Assembly (NCBI GenBank): GCA_049282265.1
Contig: JBAPTR010000122.1
Coordinates: 1 to 64,000 of the forward strand
From: CAYUCJ01 sp049282265
GTDB lineage: Bacteria; Desulfobacterota; DSM-4660; Desulfatiglandales; Desulfatiglandaceae
Reading direction: 5' to 3'
Length of the DNA stretch: 64,000 nucleotides
The notes below the pieces were generated by a model. That model saw only the letters and a list, made by a program, of their open reading frames with translations. It was not told where the DNA came from and made no database searches. Positions 35,140 to 43,527 of the stretch are shown here, one piece after another. Within the stretch, counting starts at the first letter, position 1. Each line of letters starts with the position of its first letter. The translations under genes and the position numbers were made by a program.

Positions 35140-35655
35140 CTATTTCTCGATCCCGTCCCGTGCCTGGACCCCCTGCTGATAGTAGTGCTTGACCTCTTTC
35201 ATCTCCGTGACGAGATCGGCTGCGTCGATGACCCGGGGGTCAGCCTTTCTGCCCGTAATGACCAGTTCGACCTCTTCCGGTCTGGCCGCGATGAGATCCA
35301 GCAAATCCTCCACGGAGAAAAGCTGGTAATAGGTCGCGATGTTCGCCTCATCAAGGATGACAAGGTCATATTCCCCGGAAAGCATCACTTCCCTGACATC
35401 AGCCAGGCCATCCCGCGCAGCACGGATGTCTTCTTCTTCGGGTTCCCTGTAGATGAAACAATCCCGTCCGTACTGTTTGACCGTAATGGAATCCGACAAC
35501 CTCCCCAGACAGTCCAGCTCACAGTACTTCATCCCCTTGACAAACTGGGCGATGAATGTCTTCAGTCCCGCACCGGCGGCTCGCACGGCGAGTCCCAACG
35601 CCGCGGTCGTCTTGCCCTTGCCATCACCCGTATAAACCTGTACATATCCTTTCAT
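35140..35655 (-). CDS. cobO: Cob(I)yrinic acid a,c-diamide adenosyltransferase
   Basis: Adds the adenosyl ligand to corrinoids; CobA/CobO/BtuR family. A 171-aa protein with the P-loop GDGKGKTTAALGLAVRAAGAG, then FIAQFVKG and YDLVILDEAN, all typical. The ATG overlaps the stop of the upstream 157-aa gene by four bases. No cobalamin riboswitch or other cobalamin genes are visible nearby. It may serve corrinoid salvage, common in anaerobes with corrinoid enzymes. Confidence 0.95.
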   Translation of the reverse strand: MKGYVQVYTGDGKGKTTAALGLAVRAAGAGLKTFIAQFVKGMKYCELDCLGRLSDSITVKQYGRDCFIYREPEEEDIRAARDGLADVREVMLSGEYDLVILDEANIATYYQLFSVEDLLDLIAARPEEVELVITGRKADPRVIDAADLVTEMKEVKHYYQQGVQARDGIEK

Positions 35656-36125
35656 CTTTCCCTTTCCCCGTTCGATGATAATGTGTCCCCGGCATGTTTG
35701 CAGGCTTCCCTGATCCGCTCTTCCAGGTACTCGAAGAGTGAAGAATCCTCTTCAAAGACATCAAAGCAATATCCATTCTCCCCCATGATCCCTTCCGGAA
35801 CCAGGTTCCCCAAACTTTCCGGGTCGGTCACAGTGTCTGCATAAAAGCAGACCGAAAGCCAGCGGTTTTCAGGGTCGTCATCCACCACATCGACCAAGGC
35901 AAACAGACGACTCGAGGCTCCGATAACCCTTGAGGCCCGCAGGGAATAGCTCACTCCCGGCCGGCTGTGGAAATCAAGTCTGGTCCCCGGGCGTTCAAGA
36001 AGGACCGTCTTGATCCTCAAAAAAATGTCCTTGACCGGGCTTGCGCCGCCATTCCACGAGGCAGTGAATCGCTCTAGATCCTCAAAGGCTTCGGGGCTCT
36101 CAAACCTGCCCGATTTCTCTTCCAT
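35652..36125 (-). CDS. Uncharacterised 157-aa protein coupled to cobO
   Basis: Not recognised. No signal peptide or membrane helix. The core has FLRIKTVLLERPGTRLDFHSRPGVSYSLRAS and SLFALVDVVDDDPENRWLSVCFYADTVTDPE, suggesting an alpha/beta fold, and an acidic helical end. It overlaps cobO by four bases, so it is coupled to corrinoid adenosylation at the level of translation, and lies 13 bp after the RlpA gene. A corrinoid role is possible but unsupported otherwise. Confidence 0.65.
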   Translation of the reverse strand: MEEKSGRFESPEAFEDLERFTASWNGGASPVKDIFLRIKTVLLERPGTRLDFHSRPGVSYSLRASRVIGASSRLFALVDVVDDDPENRWLSVCFYADTVTDPESLGNLVPEGIMGENGYCFDVFEEDSSLFEYLEERIREACKHAGDTLSSNGERER

Positions 36126-36138
36126 GTCTCCCGCGACC

Positions 36139-36822
36139 TCAACTTTCTACCTTAACTGTCTCAACGAGTACCCTTGCCGTTCCCCTTTTGAAGTAATCTA
36201 GTTTTCTGGCCGCCCCGGCACTCAGATCAATAATTCTGCCGTCGACAAAAGGGCCCCGGTCATTGACCCTTACGATAATGTGTTTTCCATTTTCAAGATT
36301 TGTCACGCGCACATAACTGGGCAAGGGCAGATACTTGTGTGCGGCATTGAGGCCATTCGGATTAAATGCTTCCCCATTGGCGGTCATATGTCCACCTTTT
36401 TTTTTAAAAGTTTCATTCCCGTACCAGGAAGCGATCCCCTTTTCATGGTATTTTTCGGCTATTCCCATGGAAAACGGCACATACTTCCTGCCATTGACAA
36501 CGTAAGGGGACCTCTTGACCTGGCCTTTCCTGATGGCCTCCTTCGGGGGCAAATCATTAATGGAGTCGATGGGTCGGGTCAAGGGCCAGGAAAGGGGTGC
36601 CATGACCACGTGGAAGGTGAATTTCCCCACCTTGTAGACCACCTTACCCGTTCCAATGGCCACTTTTGCGGTCCCTTTTGTGATCCTGTAAGTGGTTTTC
36701 ACCGTTCCCTTGGTGAGGCGGTAACCGGTCTTAACGGCACTACAGGAAAAACACAGGCAGAGATACGAGATTGCCGCCAAAGGCAGCATTGAGAGGGTCA
36801 TTTTTTTGTAACGCAAATTCAT
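36139..36822 (-). CDS. rlpA: RlpA-type septal ring lytic transglycosylase
   Basis: A 227-aa lipoprotein with a DPBB domain that cleaves or binds peptidoglycan glycan strands. Signal with possible lipobox LCFSCS (Cys near 27). The linker has repeated TKGTVKTTYRITKGTAKV motifs. The DPBB domain (about 130-220) shows GIASWYGNETFKKKGG, ANGEAFNP, YVRVTNLENGKHIIVRVNDRGPF with the catalytic Asp, and DLSAGAARKL. No SPOR domain, so septal targeting is not visible. It heads the rlpA-157aa-cobO group. Confidence 0.9.
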   Translation of the reverse strand: MNLRYKKMTLSMLPLAAISYLCLCFSCSAVKTGYRLTKGTVKTTYRITKGTAKVAIGTGKVVYKVGKFTFHVVMAPLSWPLTRPIDSINDLPPKEAIRKGQVKRSPYVVNGRKYVPFSMGIAEKYHEKGIASWYGNETFKKKGGHMTANGEAFNPNGLNAAHKYLPLPSYVRVTNLENGKHIIVRVNDRGPFVDGRIIDLSAGAARKLDYFKRGTARVLVETVKVES

Positions 36823-36949
36823 CTCAGAAATCAGACTGATGGAAAGGTGTGGAGCCGGAAGGATCCTTTTGAATCATAGGGTCCGGAGAAACGATCGCGT
36901 AATGGAAAAAGCCGTTACCTGTCTGGTTCAGAAAGCGAACCACAATCTC

Positions 36950-38455
36950 TCACGCAGTAAGGTCAGAGTCTCCGTCTTGTCCAAAACCATATTTGTCGAG
37001 ATAGGTTTGAGCATTTTTATCTCCAAGCCGAAAAGCCTCTTTCCAGTCCTCTGTGGCAAGAGAGGCATTCCCCGTCCGGGCATGAATCCACCCTCTCCTC
37101 AGATAGGCCTCGGTCTCTAAGGGATTCAAAGCAATAGCGCTGGTAAAGTCTTCCAGCGCTTTTTCCATCTCTCCCGTCTGGACGAATGCAAAGCCTCTGT
37201 TGTAAAACGCATCCCTTTCCTCGGCGTTTAGGCTCAGCGCCCGCGAATAATCCTCGATGGCGTCGGAGACTTTTCCCAGTTTAAGTCGGCTGTTCCCACG
37301 GTTGAAATAGCCGGAGGCGTCCGATGGATCCAATTGAATCGCCTGGTCATAATCCTCCAGTGCAGCCTCGTGATCCCCCATGTGAGACAACGTTACGCCC
37401 CTGTTCAAATACCCCTTGAATTCCTCCGGATGAAGCCGGATAAACTGGGTCAGGTCGTCATTAGCCGTCTGGTAGGCCTGCCCTTGTTTCAACAGGGCGA
37501 TTCCCCTGTTGTAACGGGCTTCTCCAGATTCAGGCATCAGATCAATCGCCCTGCTGAAATCCTCGATGGCCTTTTCAGCGTCACCACTCATAACAAAGGC
37601 ACTACCGCGATTGATATGAAAAAATGCGCTCTCCGGTTCCAGTTCCAGGGCCCGGCTGAAATCTCGGATCGCGTTCTCATAGTCGCCGATCCTCAGATGG
37701 ACGATCCCCCTGTTGACATAGGCCTGAGGATAGTTGTCGTCCTTTTCCATGGCTCTGGTATAGGCCTCAAGGGCCTGATCAAACTCCCCGTTTTCATAAA
37801 ATGCATTTCCCTTTTCCAGTTCCATGAGTGGCAAATCCTTTTCCTCAATATCGGGTTCCGGTTCTTTTTCCTCAATCTCAAATCCAGGTTCTTCTTCCTC
37901 AATCTCAGGTTCCGGTGCTTCTTCAGAGAGGCGTATCCTGACTTTGACCACCTCTATTTCTTTTTTCAGCCGCTCTATTTCTTCAATAATCTCTGCTGCT
38001 CTCTGTTCGGCGTTTTCAAGTGCTTTTACCTTGTTTTCCATCTCCGCCAGCACATCTGAATCGCCCTTGAGCGATTCAAGATCTCCCACCATTCTTGCCT
38101 TCAGGTAGTAGTTCCGTTCCTCTTGTTTTTCCTCCATGATCTCGGTTTTGAGGAGCCTTTCCGCCACATCTTTCAGTTGCTCTTTGGAACCTGCAAAAGG
38201 TTTCATCCCCGGTTCGTCCCGGAGATAGGAAATCAATTCCTCAAGAAGGAGCTTGTCTATCCTTTCAAGGGCCTTCTTACGTAGACCGTCCCGGCGATTA
38301 TCTCCTATCACCTCACCCTGGAATTCCCTCTGGTAGGTAAAGGAACCGGCAAAGACTGAACGGGCTGCGGAAAGGTAGAAGGCAATATCCGCAAGGATAT
38401 ATTGATTATTCTCCGATATCAGCTTTCCGTTTTCATTTAAAAGATCTGATGCCAT
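36950..38455 (-). CDS. TPR-repeat protein with coiled coil and acidic tandem-repeat linker
   Basis: A 501-aa soluble protein. Residues about 1-125 are a helical domain without recognised family; 125-180 is a coiled coil (VLAEMENKVKALENAEQRAAE...); 180-215 is an acidic linker; 215-490 holds about eight TPRs with the Y-N-R-G-x-A signature (AYVNRGIVHLRIGDYENAI and similar), ending in LDKYGFGQDG. TPR arrays bind protein partners; none is adjacent. The ATG is in a long same-strand gap after the RHH gene. The linker is encoded by a 27-bp tandem repeat. Confidence 0.8.
   Translation of the reverse strand: MASDLLNENGKLISENNQYILADIAFYLSAARSVFAGSFTYQREFQGEVIGDNRRDGLRKKALERIDKLLLEELISYLRDEPGMKPFAGSKEQLKDVAERLLKTEIMEEKQEERNYYLKARMVGDLESLKGDSDVLAEMENKVKALENAEQRAAEIIEEIERLKKEIEVVKVRIRLSEEAPEPEIEEEEPGFEIEEKEPEPDIEEKDLPLMELEKGNAFYENGEFDQALEAYTRAMEKDDNYPQAYVNRGIVHLRIGDYENAIRDFSRALELEPESAFFHINRGSAFVMSGDAEKAIEDFSRAIDLMPESGEARYNRGIALLKQGQAYQTANDDLTQFIRLHPEEFKGYLNRGVTLSHMGDHEAALEDYDQAIQLDPSDASGYFNRGNSRLKLGKVSDAIEDYSRALSLNAEERDAFYNRGFAFVQTGEMEKALEDFTSAIALNPLETEAYLRRGWIHARTGNASLATEDWKEAFRLGDKNAQTYLDKYGFGQDGDSDLTA
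37841..37921 (-). repeat. 27-bp tandem repeat, three copies, within the TPR gene
   Basis: TTCCTCAAT recurs at 37841, 37868 and 37895, period 27 bp, encoding a nine-residue acidic unit (consensus E-P-E-I-E-E-K-E-P). In-frame period means copy number can vary without breaking the gene. Confidence 0.8.
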
Positions 38456-38578
38456 TTTTCATCTCCTGCTCTAAGAGGTTAATGGAATCTTTCAAAATCT
38501 GGCTGCATCCACCCGTATCCCATTTCGTGTTGATATGTGTCGGCTGGCGGACAATATCAGAAAGGGATGATGCGTGTT

Positions 38579-38734
38579 TCATTGCAGGCGCCGGTTTTTA
38601 CCGTATTTCCCCAGGAGTTCCTGCATGGCTTCCTCCAGGATGTCGTTTATGGGACGTTCCAGGTCGATAGCGAGCTTCTTAAACTCTTTAAGGAGGTCAT
38701 TCTTGACCTGAGTTGAAAAGACCTTTTTTTTCAT
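38579..38734 (-). CDS. Ribbon-helix-helix-type small DNA-binding protein, 51 aa
   Basis: From ATG 38734 the protein reads KKKVFSTQVKNDLLKEFKKL, ALDLERPINDILEEAMQELL-like helices and a basic tail, the beta-helix-helix pattern of CopG/Arc/MetJ-type regulators: a short beta strand (KVFSTQVK), helix A with LLKEFKKLAIDL, a turn at ERPI, and helix B NDILEEAMQELLGKY. RHH dimers bind tandem short repeats, and exactly such repeats lie just upstream. The longer frame to 38869 reads through the AT-rich repeats and is rejected. No toxin partner follows within 120 bp, so a solitary regulator or partition-like protein is likeliest. Confidence 0.65.
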   Translation of the reverse strand: MKKKVFSTQVKNDLLKEFKKLAIDLERPINDILEEAMQELLGKYGKNRRLQ

Positions 38735-38749
38735 GAATTGACGCCTAGC

Positions 38750-38829
38750 ATAAAGATATAAAGATGTCAATAAAAAAAGATTTTTCCATTTCTTTTTATT
38801 CTTTTCTCTTTTTTTCTTTATATCTTTAT
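38750..38829. promoter_or_regulatory. Candidate operator: tandem ATAAAGAT repeats in inverted pair
   Basis: ATAAAGAT occurs twice in tandem at 38750-38765, and the inverse (two units, one with a single change) at 38814-38829, so the halves form a 14-bp perfect inverted repeat (38750-38763 with 38816-38829) around a 52-bp AT-rich spacer. It lies 16-95 bp before the RHH start, where autoregulation by a ribbon-helix-helix protein is expected. The following 38835-39177 shows no gene or repeat that I could support. Confidence 0.6.
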
Positions 38830-39177
38830 AACCGGTATTGCTACTTCTACAAGCCATCACGTCGCTCAAGGGAGGGGCTGTGGATTCGTTTCTGAAAGGG
38901 AATATCCGGGACGCCGAAATTGCTTAACAGCAACTACCTGGTTAATAATGCACCCGACAGGCGCATCGGACCATTTTCGGTTGGACTGATGGAGGGACTG
39001 GCTTGGCTGAAGACCCCTTGTAGAATATTGGCGCCGTGACAGATGCGCAGGAGAAATATATTCCCGCCGGAAAGGAATGCACCGGCCCTCCCGCAGTGAA
39101 TCAATGCTCCTATGTGAGCGGGAGACATAGGGACCTTGGTCAGGGCCACAGCAATCTTTTTTCAGGCAGCCAATTTT

Positions 39178-39466
39178 GATGACTTTGTAAAAAGCTGGTT
39201 TATGCCGCAAGCGGCAGCTTATGAGCTACGAAGTGGAGCCGAACCTGACACTCTTTTTCAGACCCTTTCTAAACACTTCGGAGGGAATGGACGCCGATTT
39301 GGGGTTTAGCGTAAATTCATAGAACCGCTTGGGGATTGGGAGGCATAAACCCCAAATAGTCGTCCATGTCGGTGTTTAGTGCCAAGTGCACTATGAGAAA
39401 GGGTCTGAAAAAGAGTCTCACGCCCGGCTCCCTGACTCCGGCGGATGAGCGACTTCGTTGGAAGTC
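39178..39466 (+). repeat. Family B long-palindrome repeat, complete copy B5
   Basis: Complete forward copy downstream of maeB. Inner arms 39251-39270 and 39396-39415 are perfectly complementary over 20 bp, then ATTTGGGGTTTA and AAACCCCAAAT pair near the centre. Left end GACTTTGTAAAAAGC; right end GACTTCG-TTG-GAAGTC is itself a hairpin and is the first module of the adjoining A3 element. Direct repeat of B6 at 41851-42140 across maeB. Confidence 0.9.
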
Positions 39467-39576
39467 ATCATCGTGCCCATGGACGGGCACGCAAATCAAT
39501 GGGGTGCAACGCAACCCATTGATTTGTAAAGAAACCGAAAAGTGCGATTTGATGATTTCTTATGAAGTCATCATTT
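39451..39576 (-). repeat. Family A repeat, truncated copy A3, fused to B5
   Basis: Order on the plus strand: H5-like (39451-39473, shared with B5), H4 39472-39491, H3 39493-39525 with an 11-bp stem AAATCAATGGG / CCCATTGATTT, and half of H2 (39531-39550), after which H1 is missing and a second H5-like hairpin (GATGATTTC / GAAGTCATC region, 39551-39574) follows. The maeB stop codon lies in this last hairpin. Confidence 0.82.
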
Positions 39577-41829
39577 CTTCTGTAATTCCTGTGCCTGCGC
39601 GACCGTAATGGCCATGACATTAATGACATTTTCCATATCGGTTCCACGCTGGAGTACATTGAAAGGTTTGCTGATCCCCATCAGCAACGGACCCACAGCC
39701 TTAGCGCCTCCGAGCCTGTCCAGGAGCTTGTAGGCCATATTTCCTGAAGAAAGGTCGGGGAAGATGAGCACATTGGCCGTCCCGCCCAGACGGTTGAAGG
39801 GATACTCGCCGGAAAGGATATCCCCAACCACGGCCGTGTCTGCCTGCATCTCGCCGTCTATCAACAGATCCGGTCGCTGGGCATGCACATGCTCCACAGC
39901 ACGCCGCACGCGGTCCGCGTCGGGGTGAGGAGAGCTGCCGAAGTTGGAAAAGGAGAGCATGGCCACCCTGGGCTGGATGTCAAAAAAGCCGGCCATATCA
40001 GCCGTCAGCATGGCTATTTCCGCGAGATCCTCGGTGTTGGGATGGAAATTGACTGTGGCATCTGCAAAGAGAAGGGTGCGATCCCTGAAGATCATTAGAT
40101 AGACCCCGGCTACCTTTGAAACGCCTTCACGGCGGGGGATCACCTGGAGCACAGGGCGTATGGCCTCCGGATAGGACCGTCTGATGCCATGGACCTGCCC
40201 GTCAACAAAGCCTTCGTGCACCATCATGGCCCCGAAGACGTACCGGTTCTGCAGTTGCAGCCTTGTCTCGTTCAGGGACCAACCCTTGCGGCATCTCATT
40301 TGAAACAGCTTGCCCGCGAACTTTTCATAAAGGGGACTGTTCAGGTTGTCCAAGATTTGAATTCCATCCATGGGGATGTGAAGTTCCTTTGCCAAATTCC
40401 TTATCACCTGCTCATCCCCTAGGAGCAGCGGTCTTGCGATCCCTTCACAAACCGCCTGATGTGCAGCACGGAGGATAACGGGATGGTCACCCTCCGGCAG
40501 CACGATTTTCATGGGATTCTGCCTCGCCCTGTTGATGATCTTCCGCATGATCTCCCGCTCAGGCCCGAGGATGGCCTCGAGATGCTGGGCATATTGATCC
40601 ATCTCCGGCAGGGGAATCCTCGCCACCCCGCTCTCCTCCGCAGCCTTGGCAACCGCCGGTGCCACCTTCAGGAGGACCCGGGAATCCAGGGCTTTCGGGA
40701 TAATGTATTCGGGTCCGAACTGTATGGGATGCCCCCCATAGGCCCGTATTACCGAATCGGGCACATCCTCTCTGGCCAGCTCTGCAATAGCCCTTACCGC
40801 CGCCTCCTTCATGGCCTCGTTGATGCGGGTCGCCCGGGTATCCAGGGCGCCGCGGAAGATATATGGAAAGCCCAGGACATTGTTCACCTGATTGGGATAG
40901 TCGGATCGTCCCGTTGCCACGATGGCATCCGGCCTGGCGGCCTTGGCTTCAAAATAGTCTATCTCGGGATCCGGATTGGCCAGGGCAAAAATGATCGGCT
41001 TTTCGGCCATCCGCATGATCAGATCGGGTGTGAAAGCACCCTTGACCGATAACCCCATCAGGACATCCGCACCTTCGACGGCCTCCCCCAGAGTGCGTAA
41101 AGGCGTGTCGACGGCAAAGGACTCCTTGATGGAGTTCATACCCTCGACGCGCCCCTTGTAGATCACACCCTTGGTATCGAGCATGATCAGATGATCTTTT
41201 TGAACGCCCAGTTGCAGCTGCATCCTAGCGCATGCCACAGCTGCGGCACCTGCCCCGTTGATGACCACCCGCAGCTCTTCCATTTTGCGGCCCGTTAACG
41301 CAATGGCATTTATGAGCCCCGCCCCTGAAATGATGGCCGTACCGTGCTGGTCATCGTGAAAGACCGGGATGGACATCTGCCGTTTGAGTTCTTCTTCTAT
41401 GTAAAAGCAATCAGGGGCTTTGATGTCCTCAAGATTGATGCCGCCGAAGGTGGGTTCCAGCAACCTGACAGCCCGGATGAATTCGTCCGGATCTTCCGTA
41501 TCGATCTCGATATCAAAAACATCCAGGTCCGCGAAACGCTTGAAGAGCACCGCCTTTCCTTCCATAACGGGCTTGCTTGCCAATGGTCCTATGTTTCCAA
41601 GGCCCAGGACCGCCGTGCCGTTCGTCACGACGCCCACCAGATTTCCGCGCGAAGTGTACTCAAATGAAAGGTCTTCATCTTCCTGGATCTTCAAACAGGG
41701 GACCGCCACACCCGGGGTATAGGCCAAGCTGAGATCAGATTGTGATACGCAGGGCTTGAGAGGTACCACCTCTATCTTTCCAGGCTTTGGTTCCCTGTGG
41801 TAACGGAGGGCTTCCTTTTCGTACAGCAT
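39571..41829 (-). CDS. maeB: NADP-dependent malic enzyme fused to phosphotransacetylase-like domain
   Basis: Oxidative decarboxylation of malate to pyruvate with NADP reduction. From ATG 41829 (GAGGAG upstream) it has 752 aa, the usual MaeB size. The malic enzyme half (about 1-430) shows YTPGVAVPC, FHDDQHGTA and VINGAGAAAVACARM for the cofactor; the C-terminal half (about 430-752) resembles phosphate acetyltransferase (LPEGDHPVILRAAHQA, IFPDLSSGNMAYKL) and in known MaeB proteins is regulatory rather than catalytic. The frame runs 40 codons upstream through repeat B6, where it is not conserved. The gene is bracketed by direct copies B5 and B6. Confidence 0.95.
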   Translation of the reverse strand: MLYEKEALRYHREPKPGKIEVVPLKPCVSQSDLSLAYTPGVAVPCLKIQEDEDLSFEYTSRGNLVGVVTNGTAVLGLGNIGPLASKPVMEGKAVLFKRFADLDVFDIEIDTEDPDEFIRAVRLLEPTFGGINLEDIKAPDCFYIEEELKRQMSIPVFHDDQHGTAIISGAGLINAIALTGRKMEELRVVINGAGAAAVACARMQLQLGVQKDHLIMLDTKGVIYKGRVEGMNSIKESFAVDTPLRTLGEAVEGADVLMGLSVKGAFTPDLIMRMAEKPIIFALANPDPEIDYFEAKAARPDAIVATGRSDYPNQVNNVLGFPYIFRGALDTRATRINEAMKEAAVRAIAELAREDVPDSVIRAYGGHPIQFGPEYIIPKALDSRVLLKVAPAVAKAAEESGVARIPLPEMDQYAQHLEAILGPEREIMRKIINRARQNPMKIVLPEGDHPVILRAAHQAVCEGIARPLLLGDEQVIRNLAKELHIPMDGIQILDNLNSPLYEKFAGKLFQMRCRKGWSLNETRLQLQNRYVFGAMMVHEGFVDGQVHGIRRSYPEAIRPVLQVIPRREGVSKVAGVYLMIFRDRTLLFADATVNFHPNTEDLAEIAMLTADMAGFFDIQPRVAMLSFSNFGSSPHPDADRVRRAVEHVHAQRPDLLIDGEMQADTAVVGDILSGEYPFNRLGGTANVLIFPDLSSGNMAYKLLDRLGGAKAVGPLLMGISKPFNVLQRGTDMENVINVMAITVAQAQELQKK

Positions 41830-41850
41830 CTTACGTGTTCTCCTCTTATT

Positions 41851-42140
41851 GATGAAATCATAAAAAGCTGACTTATGCCGCAAGCGGCAGCCTATGAGCA
41901 ACGAAGTGGAGCCGAACCTGACACTCTTTTTCGGACCCTTTCTAAACACTTCGGAGGGAATGGACGACTATTTGGGATTTAGCGTAAATTCATAGAAGCG
42001 CGTGGGGTTTGGAGACGTAAACCCCAAATAGTCGTCCATGTCGGTGTTTAGTGCCAAGTGCACTATGAGAAAGGGTCCGAAAAAGAGTCTCACGCCCGGC
42101 TCGTTGACTTCGGCAGAAGAGACGACTTCATTGGAAGCCC
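41851..42140 (+). repeat. Family B long-palindrome repeat, complete copy B6
   Basis: Complete forward copy between mgtE and maeB. Inner arms 41924-41943 and 42068-42087 are a perfect 20-bp complement; compared with B5 both arms changed at the same pair (TCAGACC to TCGGACC and GGTCTGA to GGTCCGA), a compensatory A-T to G-C change. Ends TAAAAAGC and GACTTCATTGGAAG. Confidence 0.9.
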
Positions 42141-42149
42141 GGGCGGGGG

Positions 42150-43517
42150 TTACCCTCTGATTCTCAGATAGGATGTAATAAACCCCAGGTAGATAAGGAG
42201 GCCCATGATGTCATTGGACGTCGCCACAAAGGGGACCGTGCCCAGGGCGGGATCAAAATGCAGCTTTTTCAGGGCAATGGGCACCGAGGCACCGAGAAAA
42301 CTGGCGTTAAGGATAATCACCACCAGGGCCAGTCCCACCACAGACCCCATCCAAAAATCAGATACCCAGTACCCCACGACCAAACCCAGCAGCAAACCGC
42401 ATATCACGCCGTTGAATACGGCCACCTTCATCTCAACCAGCAGGCGTTTGCCGATTTTCAAGATGCTGATATCACCCGTGGCCAGCCCCCTGACCACTAC
42501 GGTGGCGGCCTGGTTGCCGGTGCTGCCGCCCATGGCCATGATCACCGGGAAAAAAAAGGACAGGGCGATAATCTTTTCAAGGGAGCCTTCAAACCGGCTG
42601 ATCACCAGCGCTGAGACAATCTCGCCCAGAAGACCGCCAATGAGCCAGGGCAGACGCGCCCTCGAAATTTTGAGCGGCGAATCCTCCGTGATGTCCTGGT
42701 TGGTGACCCCGGCCATGAGTGAAATATCTTCGTCCACCTCGTCTTCAATGACATCAATGATATCGTCATGGGTAACACGCCCCACCAGACGATGCTGCTC
42801 GTCAACCACCGGGATGTTTACCAGGTCGTATTTCTTGGCCAGGTGCACCACCTCTTCCTGATCCGTATGGGCCGTTACAGAGATCACTTCCGTATTCATG
42901 ATCTCCTTGATCTTTCGTTCAGGGGGTTCCAGGACCAGGTCTTTCAGAGAAATGACACCCACAAGCCTTTCATAGTCATCCACCACCCAGATGTGATAGA
43001 GGTTTTCCACCTCCTCCCTCTTTTCCCGAATCATTCGCACGGCGTCCCCGACCGTGCCCCCCGCATTGACGGCCACGAATTCCAGGCCCATGATCCCGCC
43101 GGCCGTGTCTTCGTGGTAAGGGAGCAGTTTTTCCAGGTCCTGGGAGACATCTACCGTGAGACGCTTGATGATCTCTCTGGCCCGATCGGCCGGGAGATCC
43201 CCAACCAGGTCCGCAGCGTCATCGGAATCCATTTCCTCCACAATTTCCGATATGGCCTTGTTGTCCAGGTCCTCCAGAATGCGACTCTGGAACGGGGGCT
43301 CGATCTCCACCAGTAAGTCGCCCGCACCTTCGGGTTCAAACAGCTCAAAGACGAAAAGCCGTTCTTCATCATCCAGGTGTTCCAACAGGTCCGCCACATC
43401 CGCGGCCCGCATACCATCCACAATTCCGCGAAGGGCGGTCCGGTTTTCCTCCTGAACCAGGCCCTTAACGTCTTCAACCAATTTCTCGCTGATCTGGATC
43501 GTCCTCTGATTGCTCAA
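42150..43517 (-). CDS. mgtE: Magnesium transporter MgtE
   Basis: Homodimeric Mg2+ channel. A 455-aa protein with the N domain (superhelical, DVADLLEHLDDEERLFVFELF), two CBS domains (about 135-255, each with a V-V-D-x-x-R/L-V-G element), the plug helix and a five-helix membrane domain containing GSTGNQAATVVVRGLA and ALGTVPFVATSNDIMG at the pore. Full length. It lies 10 bp downstream of the DHH gene, likely co-transcribed. No M-box or ykoK Mg riboswitch is visible. Confidence 0.97.
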   Translation of the reverse strand: MSNQRTIQISEKLVEDVKGLVQEENRTALRGIVDGMRAADVADLLEHLDDEERLFVFELFEPEGAGDLLVEIEPPFQSRILEDLDNKAISEIVEEMDSDDAADLVGDLPADRAREIIKRLTVDVSQDLEKLLPYHEDTAGGIMGLEFVAVNAGGTVGDAVRMIREKREEVENLYHIWVVDDYERLVGVISLKDLVLEPPERKIKEIMNTEVISVTAHTDQEEVVHLAKKYDLVNIPVVDEQHRLVGRVTHDDIIDVIEDEVDEDISLMAGVTNQDITEDSPLKISRARLPWLIGGLLGEIVSALVISRFEGSLEKIIALSFFFPVIMAMGGSTGNQAATVVVRGLATGDISILKIGKRLLVEMKVAVFNGVICGLLLGLVVGYWVSDFWMGSVVGLALVVIILNASFLGASVPIALKKLHFDPALGTVPFVATSNDIMGLLIYLGFITSYLRIRG

Positions 43518-43527
43518 AATCCTTCTC

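Noticed and set aside
38866..39210. Minus-strand frame of 114 codons beside the RHH gene
   Set aside because: It overlaps repeat B5 at its start, has no ribosome site and reads as Arg/Ser/Gln-rich low-quality protein.
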